Of a DNA stretch of 64,000 nt, positions 26,783 through 36,930 are shown one piece after another (position 1 is the stretch's first letter; each line of letters opens with the position of its first letter). Below the pieces are notes generated by a model. It was given only the letters and a program-made list of their open reading frames with translations, was not told where the DNA came from and did not search any database. This stretch comes from Blastococcus sp. CT_GayMR19 (GTDB taxonomy: Bacteria > Actinomycetota > Actinomycetes > Mycobacteriales > Geodermatophilaceae). Where the stretch lies: positions 1-64,000 of the forward strand of contig NZ_SPQL01000005.1 in NCBI RefSeq assembly GCF_004570385.1, in the 5' to 3' direction. The translations under genes were made by a program, and so were the position numbers.

Positions 26783-28093
26783 GTGCTGCAGGCGTTCGCC
26801 GCGGCGTTCCGGACGCCAGACCTCCGGCGCAAGCTGCTGTTCTCCCTCGCGATCATCGCCGTCTACCGGCTGGGGGCCTCCGTGCCCGGCCCGGGTGTCT
26901 CGGTCCGGGCGATCAACAGCTGCCTCGAGCTGGCCCAGGCCTCCGACCAGCGGGACATCTACTCGCTGGTGAACCTGTTCTCCGGTGGGGCGCTGCTCCG
27001 GCTCTCCGTCTTCGCGCTCGGGATCATGCCGTACATCACGGCGAGCATCATCGTGCAGCTCCTGGTCGTGGTCATCCCGCGGTTCGAGCAGCTGAAGAAG
27101 GAAGGGCAGTCGGGCCAGGCGAAGCTGACCCAGTACACCCGGTACCTGACGATCGCCCTGGCGGTCCTGCAGAGCACCGGCATCATCGCCCTGGCGCGCA
27201 GCGGCCAGCTGTTCCCGAACTGCCCCGAGTCGATCATCCCGTCGGACTCCGTGTGGTCGACGGTGGTGCTCGTCGTCGCCCTCACCGCCGGCACGGCCCT
27301 GATCATGTGGCTCGGCGAGCTCCTGACCGAGAAGGGGATCGGCAACGGCATGTCCGTGCTGATCTTCACCTCGATCGCCGCGCGCATCCCCGCCGAGGGC
27401 GGCTCGATCCTGCAGACCCGCGGCGGGCTCGTCTTCGCCGTCGTCTGCGTGATCGCGGTGGTCATCATCGGCACCGTCGTCTACGTGGAGCAGGCCCAGC
27501 GCCGGATCCCGGTGCAGTACGCCAAGCGCATGGTCGGCCGCCGGATGTACGGCGGGACGTCGACGTACCTGCCGCTGAAGGTCAACCAGGCCGGCGTCAT
27601 CCCGGTCATCTTCGCTTCGTCGCTGCTCTACCTGCCCCAGCTGATCACCCAGCTCCAGGGCAACGAGACCGGGGGCGTGCGGCAGTTCTTCGAGACCTAC
27701 GTCATCGACCAGAGCAGCCCCGTGCACGTGGCGCTCTACTTCGGGTTGATCGTGTTCTTCACGTACTTCTACGTGTCGATCACCTTCAATCCCGAGGAGC
27801 GCGCCGACGACATGAAGCGCTACGGCGGCTTCATTCCCGGCATCCGTCCCGGCCGGCCCACCGCTGAGTACCTGCAGTACGTACTCTCCCGGATCACCCT
27901 GCCGGGATCGATCTACCTGGGTCTGGTGGCCGTGCTGCCGAACCTGTTCCTGTCGATCACGCAGCCGGGCCAGAACCAGAACTTCCCGTTCGGCGGGACC
28001 GCGGTGCTCATCATGGTCGGAGTGGGGTTGGAGACGGTGAAGCAGATCGAGACGCAGCTCAATCAGCGCAACTACGAAGGGTTCCTGAAGTAG
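26783..28093 (+). CDS. secY: Preprotein translocase subunit SecY
   Basis: SecY, 436 residues with about ten membrane helices, is the Sec channel. It starts [20 protein letters not shown]. The helix-2 plug region contains [29 protein letters not shown], and the cytoplasmic loop has [23 protein letters not shown]. The start is GTG at 26783 with AGGGGAGGG upstream. It lies 196 nt past rplO, behind two stems, so it probably has its own promoter; a TAACCT at 26752-26757 is a possible -10 but no good -35 matches it. The stop overlaps adk by one base. Confidence 0.97.
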   Translation: MLQAFAAAFRTPDLRRKLLFSLAIIAVYRLGASVPGPGVSVRAINSCLELAQASDQRDIYSLVNLFSGGALLRLSVFALGIMPYITASIIVQLLVVVIPRFEQLKKEGQSGQAKLTQYTRYLTIALAVLQSTGIIALARSGQLFPNCPESIIPSDSVWSTVVLVVALTAGTALIMWLGELLTEKGIGNGMSVLIFTSIAARIPAEGGSILQTRGGLVFAVVCVIAVVIIGTVVYVEQAQRRIPVQYAKRMVGRRMYGGTSTYLPLKVNQAGVIPVIFASSLLYLPQLITQLQGNETGGVRQFFETYVIDQSSPVHVALYFGLIVFFTYFYVSITFNPEERADDMKRYGGFIPGIRPGRPTAEYLQYVLSRITLPGSIYLGLVAVLPNLFLSITQPGQNQNFPFGGTAVLIMVGVGLETVKQIETQLNQRNYEGFLK

Positions 28094-28698
28094 TGCGCGT
28101 CGTCCTGCTGGGCCCCCCCGGAGCGGGCAAGGGCACCCAGGCGCAGATCATCGCCGGCCAGCTCGGCGTGCCCGCCATCTCCACGGGCGACATCTTCAGG
28201 GCCAACGTGAGCGGACAGACCGAGCTGGGCCGGAAGGCCAAGGCGTACATGGACGCCGGCGACCTCGTCCCCGACGAGATCACCGTCGCCATGGTCCGGG
28301 ACCGGCTCGCCGAGCCCGACGCCAAGGCGGGGTTCCTGCTCGACGGGTTCCCCCGGACCATCGCGCAGGCCGAGCAGCTGGCGTCGTCCCTGGCCGAGCT
28401 GGGCAACAAGCTGGACCGCGTCCTCGAGCTCGTGGTCGACGAGGACGAGCTCGTGCGGCGGCTGTCCGGGCGGCGGATGCTGGTGGACGGGCAGATGGTC
28501 CAGCGCGACGACGACAAGCCCGAGACCGTCCGGCACCGCCTGGAGGTCTACCGGGAACAGACGGCGCCGCTCTCCGGGTTCTACGAGTCCGAGGGCCTGC
28601 TGTCGCGGATCGACGCGATCGGCGAGGTCGAGGTCGTCACCGGCCGCGCGATGCAGGCGCTGGGCGCGGCCGACCCGGAACAGCCCACCCAGGGCTGA
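28093..28698 (+). CDS. adk: Adenylate kinase
   Basis: Adenylate kinase interconverts ATP + AMP and 2 ADP. The P-loop GPPGAGKGT spans residues 7-15; the AMP site has TGDIFRANV and FLLDGFPRT. At 201 residues it is a short-LID form: the LID is reduced to a stretch around [20 protein letters not shown] with no zinc cysteines, as in other actinobacteria. GTG overlaps the secY stop by one base. map follows after 71 nt. Confidence 0.96.
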   Translation: MRVVLLGPPGAGKGTQAQIIAGQLGVPAISTGDIFRANVSGQTELGRKAKAYMDAGDLVPDEITVAMVRDRLAEPDAKAGFLLDGFPRTIAQAEQLASSLAELGNKLDRVLELVVDEDELVRRLSGRRMLVDGQMVQRDDDKPETVRHRLEVYREQTAPLSGFYESEGLLSRIDAIGEVEVVTGRAMQALGAADPEQPTQG

Positions 28699-28769
28699 CG
28701 GACGGCGAGAGTGCGATGACGGCCGAGATCCTGAGCCGGCTCCCGCTGCTCGCGAAGTGGAGTGGACGC

Positions 28770-29573
28770 ATGATCCAGATCAAGACACCGCAGGAGATCG
28801 AACTCATGCGGGCCTCGGGGTTGGTGACCGCGGGCGCCATCGCCGCGGTGAAGGCCGCCGTCCGCCCCGGGGTCAGCACCGGCGAGCTGGACGCGATCGC
28901 GGAGGACCACATCCGCTCGAAGGGCGCGGTGCCCAACTTCCTCGGCTACCACGGGTTCACCGGCACCATCTGCGCGTCGGTCAACCACGAGATCGTGCAC
29001 GGGATCCCCAGCCCCGAGCGCCGGCTGGTCGAGGGGGACAACATCTCCATCGACTGCGGCGCGATCCTCAAGGGCTGGCACAGCGACTCCGCCGTCACGG
29101 TGACGGTCGGAGAGCCGTCGCCGGAGGACGCCGCATTGCTCGAGGTGACCGAACGCTCGATGTGGGCCGGGCTCGCCCGTGCGCTCGCCGGGGGCCGGCT
29201 CACCGACATCAGCGCGGCCGTCGGCGAGACCATCAGCGCCGAGGCGCACCCCTACGGCATCGTCGACAACTACGGCGGCCACGGCATCGGCACCGAGATG
29301 CACCAGGACCCGCACGTGCTGAACTACGGTCGCCCGGGCCGCGGTCCGAAGCTCGTGCCGGGACTGGCGCTGGCGATCGAGCCCATGGTGACCGTCGGCG
29401 ATCCCACGACGGTCGAGCTCGAGGACGGCTGGACCGTCGTCACCAAGGACGGCTCCCGGGCCGCGCACTTCGAGCACACCGTGGCCATCACGCCCGAGGG
29501 CCCGTGGGTCCTCACGGCCGAGGACGGCGGGGTCGCGGGCCTGGCCCCGTACGGCGTCACGCCGCGCACCTGA
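28770..29573 (+). CDS. map: Type I methionine aminopeptidase
   Basis: This enzyme removes the initiator Met from nascent proteins. All five metal ligands are present when counted from 28770: D95, D106, H171, E204, E235. These positions almost match E. coli (97, 108, 171, 204, 235). GGAG lies 8 nt before that ATG. An in-frame ATG at 28716 would add 18 residues and cannot be ruled out. It sits in the conserved secY-adk-map cluster. Confidence 0.95.
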   Translation: MIQIKTPQEIELMRASGLVTAGAIAAVKAAVRPGVSTGELDAIAEDHIRSKGAVPNFLGYHGFTGTICASVNHEIVHGIPSPERRLVEGDNISIDCGAILKGWHSDSAVTVTVGEPSPEDAALLEVTERSMWAGLARALAGGRLTDISAAVGETISAEAHPYGIVDNYGGHGIGTEMHQDPHVLNYGRPGRGPKLVPGLALAIEPMVTVGDPTTVELEDGWTVVTKDGSRAAHFEHTVAITPEGPWVLTAEDGGVAGLAPYGVTPRT

Positions 29574-29607
29574 CCGCTGCGCGTGCCCCGTCTCACGGAG
29601 GACCGGT

Positions 29608-29637
29608 TTGGTGGCCCCCGTTCCGCCGGGGTAGAGT
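29608..29637 (+). promoter_or_regulatory. Predicted infA / alpha-operon promoter
   Basis: TTGGTG (29608-29613), an 18-bp spacer and TAGAGT (29632-29637) lie just after map. Transcription would start near 29644, giving a leader of about 165 nt before infA. Confidence 0.6.
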
Positions 29638-29808
29638 GACCGATGGCGTTCGCGCCGTCCCGTCGCCGTGCTGTGGCCGCATGACCCGGGACGCCCTCGC
29701 GAGAGCGTCTGCACCACCTGTTCTGCAATCACCGAGTGTGTCCGTCGGGGTTCCCCCGTGGGCGCAGGAGGACACCGGCATCACCGAGTCAGGGAGCGCG
29801 TAAAGGGC

Positions 29809-30030
29809 ATGGCGAAGAAGGACGGGGCCATCGAGGTCGAAGGTCGCGTCGTCGAGCCGCTGCCCAATGCGATGTTCCGGGTGGAGCTGGAGAACGGGCA
29901 CCGGGTGCTCGCCCACATCAGCGGCAAGATGCGTCAGCACTACATCCGCATCCTGCCGGAGGACCGCGTGGTCGTGGAGCTCTCGCCCTACGACCTGACC
30001 CGCGGCCGCATCGTCTACCGCTACAAGTAA
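29809..30030 (+). CDS. infA: Translation initiation factor IF-1
   Basis: IF-1, 73 residues, is an OB-fold protein binding the 30S A site. [42 protein letters not shown] and the [11 protein letters not shown] end are diagnostic. The frame is open upstream, but ATG at 29809 after AAAGGG gives the exact family length. rpmJ follows after 75 nt. Confidence 0.97.
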   Translation: MAKKDGAIEVEGRVVEPLPNAMFRVELENGHRVLAHISGKMRQHYIRILPEDRVVVELSPYDLTRGRIVYRYK

Positions 30031-30105
30031 CCGCCCGCTCCGCGGCTGCCCACCGGCAGAACCCGCGGTCGGCACACGATCGACAGGAATGAGGGGCGGC
30101 ACCGC

Positions 30106-30219
30106 GTGAAGGTCCAGCCGTCGGTGAAGAAGATCTGCGACAAGTGCAAGGTGATCCGCCGGCACGGCCGGGTCATGGTCATCTGCGACAACGCCCGGCA
30201 CAAGCAGCGCCAGGGCTGA
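30106..30219 (+). CDS. rpmJ: 50S ribosomal protein L36, zinc-binding type
   Basis: L36, 37 residues, begins [21 protein letters not shown] and ends NARHKQRQG. The zinc set C11, C14, C27 and the following His is intact. The start is a GTG at 30106 preceded by GAGGGGCGG. It is in the usual infA-rpmJ-rpsM order, with rpsM 14 nt on. Confidence 0.95.
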   Translation: MKVQPSVKKICDKCKVIRRHGRVMVICDNARHKQRQG

Positions 30220-30233
30220 GGGAGTACCAGAAC

Positions 30234-30614
30234 ATGGCACGACTGGCCGGCGTCGACCTGCCCCGCGAGAAGCGGATGGAGATCGCGCTCACCTACATCT
30301 ATGGCATCGGCAAGCACCACGCCAAGGAGACCCTGGCCGCGACGGGCGTCAGCCCCGACCTGCGCGCCAAGGACCTCACGGACGAGGACCTGCTGAAGCT
30401 CCGTGACTACATCGACGAGCACTTCCGCGTCGAGGGCGACCTGCGCCGCGAGGTCGCGGGCGACATCCGCCGCAAGGTGGAGATCGGCTGCTACCAGGGC
30501 CTGCGTCACCGTCGTGGACTGCCCGTCCACGGCCAGCGCACCAAGACCAATGCGCGCTCGAGCAAGGGCCCGCGCAAGACCATCGCCGGCAAGAAGAAGG
30601 CCGGCAAGAAGTAA
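30234..30614 (+). CDS. rpsM: 30S ribosomal protein S13
   Basis: S13, 126 residues, forms head bridges to the 50[27 protein letters not shown] and [31 protein letters not shown] are diagnostic. ATG at 30234 follows GGGAGTACCAGAAC. A strong stem lies in the 105-nt gap before rpsK. Confidence 0.98.
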   Translation: MARLAGVDLPREKRMEIALTYIYGIGKHHAKETLAATGVSPDLRAKDLTDEDLLKLRDYIDEHFRVEGDLRREVAGDIRRKVEIGCYQGLRHRRGLPVHGQRTKTNARSSKGPRKTIAGKKKAGKK

Positions 30615-30617
30615 ACG

Positions 30618-30642
30618 CACGGGGGGACTCCGTCCCCCCGTG
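30618..30642 (+). promoter_or_regulatory. rpsM-rpsK intercistronic hairpin
   Basis: An 11-bp perfect stem (30618-30628 with 30632-30642) with a TCC loop begins just after the rpsM stop. It is terminator-like but sits inside a conserved operon, so partial attenuation or mRNA protection is more likely. Confidence 0.55.
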
Positions 30643-30719
30643 GACCCCCCGGCGTCGGTCACCTCCCGCGTGCCCGCCGGGTCCCTCAAGGCCACGAACG
30701 ATCAAGGATCCGGAGAGAC

Positions 30720-31127
30720 ATGCCTCCCAGGGCTCGCACTGCGGCCGGCGCCAAGAAGGTGCGCCGCAAGGAGAAGAAGAACGTCGCCCACGGCGCCGCG
30801 CACATCAAGAGCACGTTCAACAACACGATCGTGTCGATCACCGACCCCATGGGCAACGTGATCAGCTGGGCGTCCGCCGGCCACGTCGGCTTCAAGGGCT
30901 CGCGCAAGTCCACGCCGTTCGCGGCGCAGATGGCTGCCGAGAGCGCCGCGCGCAAGGCCCAGGAGCACGGCATGCGCAAGGTCGACGTCTTCGTGAAGGG
31001 CCCGGGCTCGGGTCGCGAGACGGCCATCCGGTCCCTGCAGGCCACGGGCCTCGAGGTCGGCCAGATCCAGGACGTGACGCCGCAGCCGCACAACGGCTGC
31101 CGCCCCAAGAAGCGCCGCCGGGTCTGA
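30720..31127 (+). CDS. rpsK: 30S ribosomal protein S11
   Basis: S11, 135 residues, lies on the 30S platform. [49 protein letters not shown] and the C-terminal [15 protein letters not shown] are diagnostic. ATG at 30720 follows GGAGAGAC. rpsD follows after 35 nt. Confidence 0.98.
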   Translation: MPPRARTAAGAKKVRRKEKKNVAHGAAHIKSTFNNTIVSITDPMGNVISWASAGHVGFKGSRKSTPFAAQMAAESAARKAQEHGMRKVDVFVKGPGSGRETAIRSLQATGLEVGQIQDVTPQPHNGCRPKKRRRV

Positions 31128-31162
31128 CCGGTCACTGACGAGACGAAACAGGAGTATTTGAC

Positions 31163-31789
31163 GTGGCCCGTTACACCGGAGCCGATTGCCGCCTCTGCCG
31201 GCGCGAGAAGATGAAGCTGTTCCTCAAGGGCAGCAAGTGCGAGTCCCCGAAGTGCCCGATCGAGATCCGGCCCTACCCGCCGGGCGAGCACGGCCGTGGC
31301 CGCACCAAGGACAGCGAGTACCTGCTCCAGCTTCGTGAGAAGCAGAAGGCCCGCCGCATCTACGGCGTCCTCGAGAAGCAGTTCCGCGGTTACTACGAAG
31401 AGGCCAACCGCAAGACCGGCAAGACCGGTGAGGTCCTGCTGCAGATCCTCGAGTCGCGCCTCGACAACGTGGTCTACCGGGCCGGCTTCGCCGAGTCCCG
31501 CGACATGGCCCGCCAGCTGGTGCGCCACGGCCACATCCGGGTCAACGGCCGCAAGGTCGACATCCCGTCCTTCCGCGTGAGCGCGAACGACATCGTCGAG
31601 GTGGCCGAGAAGTCCCGCACGATGCTGCCGTTCGAGATCGCCCAGGCGAAGGCCGGCGAGCGTCCCGTCCCCGCGTGGCTCGAGGTCATCAGCAGCCAGC
31701 TGCGCGTGCTCGTCCACAGCATCCCGGCCCGCCAGGTGATCGACACCCCGGTCCAGGAGCAGCTGATCGTGGAGCTCTACTCCAAGTAG
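31163..31789 (+). CDS. rpsD: 30S ribosomal protein S4
   Basis: S4, 208 residues, is a primary 16S binder. This is the zinc-type form: [23 protein letters not shown] supplies C-x2-C and C-x5-C. The S4 domain is [42 protein letters not shown] at 31163 follows AGGAGTATTTGAC. In E. coli S4 represses the alpha operon; strong stems downstream are candidates for regulation. Confidence 0.97.
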   Translation: MARYTGADCRLCRREKMKLFLKGSKCESPKCPIEIRPYPPGEHGRGRTKDSEYLLQLREKQKARRIYGVLEKQFRGYYEEANRKTGKTGEVLLQILESRLDNVVYRAGFAESRDMARQLVRHGHIRVNGRKVDIPSFRVSANDIVEVAEKSRTMLPFEIAQAKAGERPVPAWLEVISSQLRVLVHSIPARQVIDTPVQEQLIVELYSK

Positions 31790-31798
31790 GCAGCACGA

Positions 31799-31834
31799 CC
31801 CCTGCGGCCGAAATGGCCATTTCGGCCGCAGGGG
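31799..31834 (+). promoter_or_regulatory. 36-bp perfect palindrome between rpsD and rpoA
   Basis: 31799-31816 is the exact reverse complement of 31817-31834, with no spacer. In RNA it would form a stem of about 16 bp with a minimal loop. It starts 10 nt after the rpsD stop, and a second 9-bp stem follows. It could be a strong attenuator ahead of rpoA or a duplex-DNA site. Confidence 0.75.
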
Positions 31835-31846
31835 GCACCACCGGCC

Positions 31847-31872
31847 CCGGCGGGCGGACAGATGCCCGCCGG
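31847..31872 (+). promoter_or_regulatory. Second stem between rpsD and rpoA
   Basis: CCGGCGGGC (31847-31855) pairs with GCCCGCCGG (31864-31872), loop 8 nt, immediately after the 36-bp palindrome. Confidence 0.5.
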
Positions 31873-31936
31873 AGCCTGTACCACCCACCTCACGGCGTCA
31901 TATGGCGGTCGCCGGAGGACCTGAAGGAGAACCACC

Positions 31937-33001
31937 ATGCTCATCGCACAGCGCCCCAGCCTCACCGAAGAGACGATCACCGAGTCCCGCTCGCGGTTCG
32001 TCATCGAGCCCCTCGAGCCCGGCTTCGGTTACACGCTCGGCAACTCCCTGCGCCGCACGCTCCTGTCCTCGATCCCCGGCGCTGCTGTCACCAGCATCCG
32101 CATCGAGGGCACCCTGCACGAGTTCACCACCGTGCCGGGCGTCAAGGAGGACGTCACCGAGATCATCCTGAACCTCAAGGGCCTGGTCGTCAGCTCCGAC
32201 TCCGACGAGCCGGTGACGATGTACCTGCGCAAGCAGGGCCCGGGTGAGGTCACCGCCGCCGACATCGCGCCCCCGGCCGGTGTCGAGGTGCACAACCCCG
32301 ACCTGCACATCGCCACGCTGAACGGCAAGGGCCGGCTCGAGATCGAGCTGGTCGTCGAGCGTGGCCGTGGCTACGTCCCGGCGCCGCAGAACAAGCAGCC
32401 CGGCCAGGAGATCGGCCGGATCCCGGTCGACTCGATCTACTCGCCGGTCCTCAAGGTCACCTACGCCGTCGAGGCCACCCGTGTCGAGCAGCGCACCGAC
32501 TTCGACCGCCTCGTCGTCGACGTCGAGACCAAGCCGTCGATCGTCCCCAGGGACGCCATCGCCAGCGCCGGCTCGACCCTCGTGGAGCTGTTCGGCCTGC
32601 TGCGCGAGCTGAACGTCGACGCCGAGGGCATCGAGGTCGGCCCCAGCCCGGCCGAGGCCGCCGACATCGCGAACTTCTCGATGCCGATCGAGGACATGGA
32701 CCTCACCGTCCGGTCCTACAACTGCCTCAAGCGCGAGGGCGTGCACACCGTCGGGGAGCTCGTCACCCGCTCGGAGGCCGACCTGCTCGACATCCGCAAC
32801 TTCGGCGCGAAGTCGATCGACGAGGTCAAGATGAAGCTGGCGGCCATGGGCCTCGCGCTCAAGGACAGCCCGCCCGGGTTCATCCCCACCTCGATCGAGA
32901 GCTACGACGAGGGCTACGAGACCGACGCGTACCAGGGCACCACCGAGTACGCCGACGTCGAGTACAGCGACGCATCCTTCCAGGAGACCGAGCAGCTCTG
33001 A
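31937..33001 (+). CDS. rpoA: DNA-directed RNA polymerase alpha subunit
   Basis: The alpha subunit, 354 residues, has an N-terminal dimerisation domain ([31 protein letters not shown]) and a C-terminal domain for UP-element and activator contact ([21 protein letters not shown], then [16 protein letters not shown]). An acidic, Tyr-rich tail of about 35 residues follows. ATG at 31937 follows AAGGAG. It lies in the standard rpsD-rpoA-rplQ order. Confidence 0.98.
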   Translation: MLIAQRPSLTEETITESRSRFVIEPLEPGFGYTLGNSLRRTLLSSIPGAAVTSIRIEGTLHEFTTVPGVKEDVTEIILNLKGLVVSSDSDEPVTMYLRKQGPGEVTAADIAPPAGVEVHNPDLHIATLNGKGRLEIELVVERGRGYVPAPQNKQPGQEIGRIPVDSIYSPVLKVTYAVEATRVEQRTDFDRLVVDVETKPSIVPRDAIASAGSTLVELFGLLRELNVDAEGIEVGPSPAEAADIANFSMPIEDMDLTVRSYNCLKREGVHTVGELVTRSEADLLDIRNFGAKSIDEVKMKLAAMGLALKDSPPGFIPTSIESYDEGYETDAYQGTTEYADVEYSDASFQETEQL

Positions 33002-33008
33002 CCCGGAT

Positions 33009-33044
33009 CGCACCGGACGGTGGGGCCACCCGCCGTCCGGTGCG
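33009..33044 (+). promoter_or_regulatory. rpoA-rplQ intercistronic hairpin
   Basis: A 12-bp perfect stem (33009-33020 with 33033-33044) with a 12-nt loop begins 7 nt after the rpoA stop. No T-run follows. Confidence 0.55.
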
Positions 33045-33068
33045 CCGGTCCGGCCAGCCACACTGGCC

Positions 33069-33114
33069 TGCACCACCAACGTTCGTGCACCACCGACGCT
33101 TTGCACCACGGATG
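33069..33114 (+). repeat. Three imperfect TGCACCAC repeats before rplQ
   Basis: TGCACCAC occurs at 33069, 33086 and 33102, spaced 17 and 16 bases; copies 1 and 2 also share further bases (CC.ACG.T). This CA-rich stretch resembles those in other leaders of the window and precedes the rplQ ribosome site. Confidence 0.55.
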
Positions 33115-33156
33115 CAGCCGAGCGCGCCCCGCCCGGCGGCCTGAGGAAGGACCGAC

Positions 33157-33876
33157 ATGCCCACCCCCACCAAGGGTCCCCGTCTCGGCGGCGGCCCCGC
33201 GCACGAGCGGCTGATGCTGGCCAACCTGGCCACCTCGCTGTTCGAGCACGGGCGGATCACCACGACCGAGGCGAAGGCCAAGCGGCTGCGTCCGCTGGCC
33301 GAGAAGCTCGTCACCTTCGCCAAGCGCGGTGACCTGCACGCCCGTCGCCAGGTGATGACGACCATCCGTGACAAGAACGTCGTCCACACGCTCTTCGCGG
33401 AGATCGGCCCCCGGTTCGAGAACCGTCCCGGCGGCTACACGCGGATCACCAAGGTGGGTCCCCGCAAGGGCGACAACGCCCCCATGGCGGTCATCGAGCT
33501 GGTCGAGGCGCTGACCGTCTCGCAGCAGGCCGTCGGCGAGGCAGAGCGCGCCCGGGGCACGAAGTTCGCCGCCGGTGCCGGTGCGTCCGCCGCCGCCGGT
33601 GAGGTCACGGCGGATGCCGTCGAGGCGCCCGCCGCCGGCGACGACGACGCGCAGGAGATCGTCACCGACGTCTTCACCCCCGACGGTGAGCGCCAGGACG
33701 ACGGCGACGTCGACCGGGAGCCGACCGCGCAGCACGGCGTGGTCGTCGAGGGCGACAACGTCTCGCCCGAGCTCGCCGACGCGGCCGCCGCCGAGGTGAA
33801 CGCCGCGGAGACCGGCGACGCCGCCACCGAGAGCCTCAACGCTCCCGGCGGCGACGCAGCGCCGGACCCCAAGTAG
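33157..33876 (+). CDS. rplQ: 50S ribosomal protein L17 with long acidic tail
   Basis: L17, 239 residues, is a tunnel-exit protein. The ~120-residue core is canonical: [52 protein letters not shown] and [31 protein letters not shown]. The second half is a low-complexity Ala/Glu/Asp/Val-rich acidic tail, roughly doubling the usual bacterial length. GAGGAAGG precedes the ATG. Its terminator overlaps the start of truA. Confidence 0.96.
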   Translation: MPTPTKGPRLGGGPAHERLMLANLATSLFEHGRITTTEAKAKRLRPLAEKLVTFAKRGDLHARRQVMTTIRDKNVVHTLFAEIGPRFENRPGGYTRITKVGPRKGDNAPMAVIELVEALTVSQQAVGEAERARGTKFAAGAGASAAAGEVTADAVEAPAAGDDDAQEIVTDVFTPDGERQDDGDVDREPTAQHGVVVEGDNVSPELADAAAAEVNAAETGDAATESLNAPGGDAAPDPK

Positions 33877-33914
33877 GACCGCTGAGCGCCCGCCCCACGG
33901 GTGCCGAGGCCACG

Positions 33915-34754
33915 ATGCCGCACCCGGACGAGCCCGCCCCCGATCACGGGGGCGGGCTCGTCCGTCTTCGGCTGTCCATCAGCTACGACGGCACCGCCCT
34001 GCACGGGTGGGCGCGGCAGCCGGGCCAGCGCACGGTCCAGGGCGAGCTGGAGCAGGCCCTCAGCATGGTGCTGCGCTGCCCGGTCGACCTCACCGTGGCC
34101 GGGCGTACGGACGCCGGGGTGCACGCCACGGGCCAGGTGGCGCACTGCGACGTCCCGCGGGAGCTGTGGGAGGAGCAGGGCACCCGGCTGGTCCGCCGGC
34201 TGCGCGGGGTGCTCCCGCCCGACATCGCCGTCCCGGCGGTCGTCGCGGCGCACCCCGACTTCGACGCCCGGTTCGCGGCGCTCGCCCGGCACTACGTCTA
34301 CCGGCTCACCGACGTCCCCTGGGGCCCGCCGCCGCTCCGCCGGGCCGATGTCGTGGGCTGGCCGCGGGCGCTGGACGCCGGTGCGATGGCCGCCGCGGCC
34401 GCCGTGCTGCTCGGGGAGAACGACTTCGCCGCCTTCTGCCGCCGCCGTGAGGGCGCGACCACCATCCGGACGCTCCTGGCGCTGGACGTCGAGCGCCACG
34501 GCGACCTGATCACCATCGCCGCCTCGGCGGACGCCTTCTGCCATTCGATGGTGCGCAGCCTCGTGGGTGCCCTGTCGGCGGTGGGAGAGGGACGCCGGAC
34601 GCCCGAGTGGCCGGCCGCGCTGCTGACCCGCACGGAGCGGTCCAGCGAGGTCCCGGTGGCGCCGGCCGGTGGGCTGACCCTGGTGCGCGTCGACTATCCG
34701 CCGGACGACGGACTCGGCGCCCGCACATCGGTGACCCGAGCCCGGCGCAGCTGA
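33915..34754 (+). CDS. truA: tRNA pseudouridine(38-40) synthase
   Basis: TruA, 279 residues, modifies uridines 38-40 of the anticodon arm. The conserved region starts [18 protein letters not shown]; the catalytic Asp lies in [13 protein letters not shown]. The first 17 residues from ATG 33915 are encoded by a 15-bp terminator-like stem (33927-33962) and do not look conserved; no ATG, GTG or TTG lies between there and the conserved core, so this start is kept. It lies 38 nt after rplQ, the usual order. Confidence 0.93.
   Translation: MPHPDEPAPDHGGGLVRLRLSISYDGTALHGWARQPGQRTVQGELEQALSMVLRCPVDLTVAGRTDAGVHATGQVAHCDVPRELWEEQGTRLVRRLRGVLPPDIAVPAVVAAHPDFDARFAALARHYVYRLTDVPWGPPPLRRADVVGWPRALDAGAMAAAAAVLLGENDFAAFCRRREGATTIRTLLALDVERHGDLITIAASADAFCHSMVRSLVGALSAVGEGRRTPEWPAALLTRTERSSEVPVAPAGGLTLVRVDYPPDDGLGARTSVTRARRS
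33927..33962 (+). terminator. Terminator-like hairpin inside the truA 5' end
   Basis: A perfect 15-bp stem (33927-33941 with 33948-33962) with a GATCAC loop is followed by CGTCTTCGGCTGT. It lies 50 nt after the rplQ stop, where the alpha-operon terminator is expected, yet begins 12 bases after the truA start codon. Confidence 0.65.
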
Positions 34755-34755
34755 A

Positions 34756-35421
34756 TCAGGGGAGGTCGGCGACGGCCTTCTCGATCGGCGTCGTCCCGCT
34801 GACGACGTCCAGCACCGAGCCCGGCCGGGGCGAGTCCAGCAGGGCGAGCATCACGGCGGCCACGTCGTCCCGGGAGATCTCACCCAGGCCCAGGTCCCGG
34901 CCCAGGGTGACCAGGCCGGTGCCCGGGTCCTCGGTGAGCTGCGCCGGGCGCAGCACGGTGAGGTCGACCGCCGGCCGCTGGCGGACGCCGTCCTCGGCGG
35001 CCAGCTTGGCCTTCAGGTAGGCGTGGAAGACGTCGTCGATGCCCTCGGGACGGCGTCCCTCCGCGACGGCCTCGACGCCCATGGACGACATCAGCAGATA
35101 GGGCCGCACGGAGGCCTGCTCGGCCGCGTCGGCGAGCAGGAGGGCCGCGGCCCGGTCCGCCTCGTCCTTGTGCGGCGTGCTGCCCGCCGGCTCGGCACCC
35201 GCGGCGAAGACCACCACGTCGGCATTGACCACGAAGGCCGCCAGGTGGTCGACGGCGGTGTCTTCCAGGTCGAGCACGACGAGATCAGCGGCGTCCGAGG
35301 AGAGCTCCGCCTCGTGCTCCGGCGTCGGCACGATCCCGACGACGGAGTCGCCGCGGGCGCAGAGCAGCCGCCCGAGCCGGCGGCCCACCCGGCCATGGGC
35401 CCCTGCGATCACGACGCGCAT
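34756..35421 (-). CDS. NAD(P)-binding Rossmann protein (atypical SDR)
   Basis: This 221-residue protein has an N-terminal GAHGRVGRRLGRLL dinucleotide motif (GxxGxxG), then VVVFAAGAEPAG, LLMSSMGVEA and VLRPAQLTEDPGTG. That is the layout of NAD(P)H-binding atypical SDRs acting as reductases, isomerases or redox sensors. The active-site Tyr-Lys is suggested by the AYLKAK stretch. It starts 9 nt after the mobA stop, so the two are likely an operon. The substrate cannot be inferred. It converges on truA with only a base between the ends. Confidence 0.8.
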   Translation of the reverse strand: MRVVIAGAHGRVGRRLGRLLCARGDSVVGIVPTPEHEAELSSDAADLVVLDLEDTAVDHLAAFVVNADVVVFAAGAEPAGSTPHKDEADRAAALLLADAAEQASVRPYLLMSSMGVEAVAEGRRPEGIDDVFHAYLKAKLAAEDGVRQRPAVDLTVLRPAQLTEDPGTGLVTLGRDLGLGEISRDDVAAVMLALLDSPRPGSVLDVVSGTTPIEKAVADLP

Positions 35422-35430
35422 CCCCGAAAA

Positions 35431-36024
35431 CTACCCCGGCCCGGGGCCTGCCAGCAGCCGGGCGCGAGCGAGATCGGCCGGGGTATCGCAATCGGTCCAG
35501 GGTGGGGGTTCACCGGGGCGCGATTCCGCGTGCCACCTGCGCACGGACAGCGGGGCGAGCGCGCGGCGCAGGGAGGTCGGCCCCGCGACGTCGGCGACCG
35601 CCGCCCGCAGCGCCGCCGTCCGCCAGATCCCGAGCAGGTACTGGTCGCGGCCCGCGTCGTCGACGACGAGGATCCCGTCGCCGGTGAGCCGCGTCCGCAG
35701 CTCCTCGATCAGGGACGGCGGCACGAACGGCAGGTCCCCGGCGAGCACGGCCACGACGTCGGTGTCGACCGCCGCGAGCCCCGCCCGCAGGGCGGCGACG
35801 GGGCCGCCGCCGGGAGGGTGCTCACGCACGAGCAGCACGTCCGGCGGCACGGGCTGCGGAGGGCCGACGACGACCCGCTGGGCCGCGTCGGCCACCGCAT
35901 CGAGGACGGCCGCCAGGATGCTGCGGCCCCCGACCTCCAGTTGGGGCTTGGCCTGACCGCCGAGCCGGGCCGCCCGCCCCCCGGCCGGCACCACCGCGGC
36001 GTAGGGCGGCAGGTCCGGCGGCAT
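35431..36024 (-). CDS. mobA: Probable molybdenum cofactor guanylyltransferase
   Basis: This 197-residue nucleotidyltransferase-fold protein has an N-terminal [21 protein letters not shown] nucleotide-binding loop and a GDLPFV metal-binding aspartate. MobA attaches GMP to Mo-molybdopterin. The neighbourhood (fdhD, moaB, moaC, moeA) supports MobA over a sugar nucleotidyltransferase or MocA, but the family is hard to subdivide by eye. I start at ATG 36024; the frame runs further upstream into the divergent fdhD. The ribosome site is weak. Confidence 0.75.
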   Translation of the reverse strand: MPPDLPPYAAVVPAGGRAARLGGQAKPQLEVGGRSILAAVLDAVADAAQRVVVGPPQPVPPDVLLVREHPPGGGPVAALRAGLAAVDTDVVAVLAGDLPFVPPSLIEELRTRLTGDGILVVDDAGRDQYLLGIWRTAALRAAVADVAGPTSLRRALAPLSVRRWHAESRPGEPPPWTDCDTPADLARARLLAGPGPG

Positions 36025-36065
36025 GCGCAGACCGTACGGCCGCCGGGCGTGGGTACCGTCCTCCC

Positions 36066-36902
<837 letters not shown>

Positions 36903-36930
36903 CGAAAGCCGCCCTGCGAGGCGGTGGGAG

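Noticed and set aside
35405-35421. Leaderless start of the SDR-like gene from a TAGTTT box
   Set aside because: The TAG is the mobA stop codon and the gap is only 9 nt, so cotranscription is the simpler reading.
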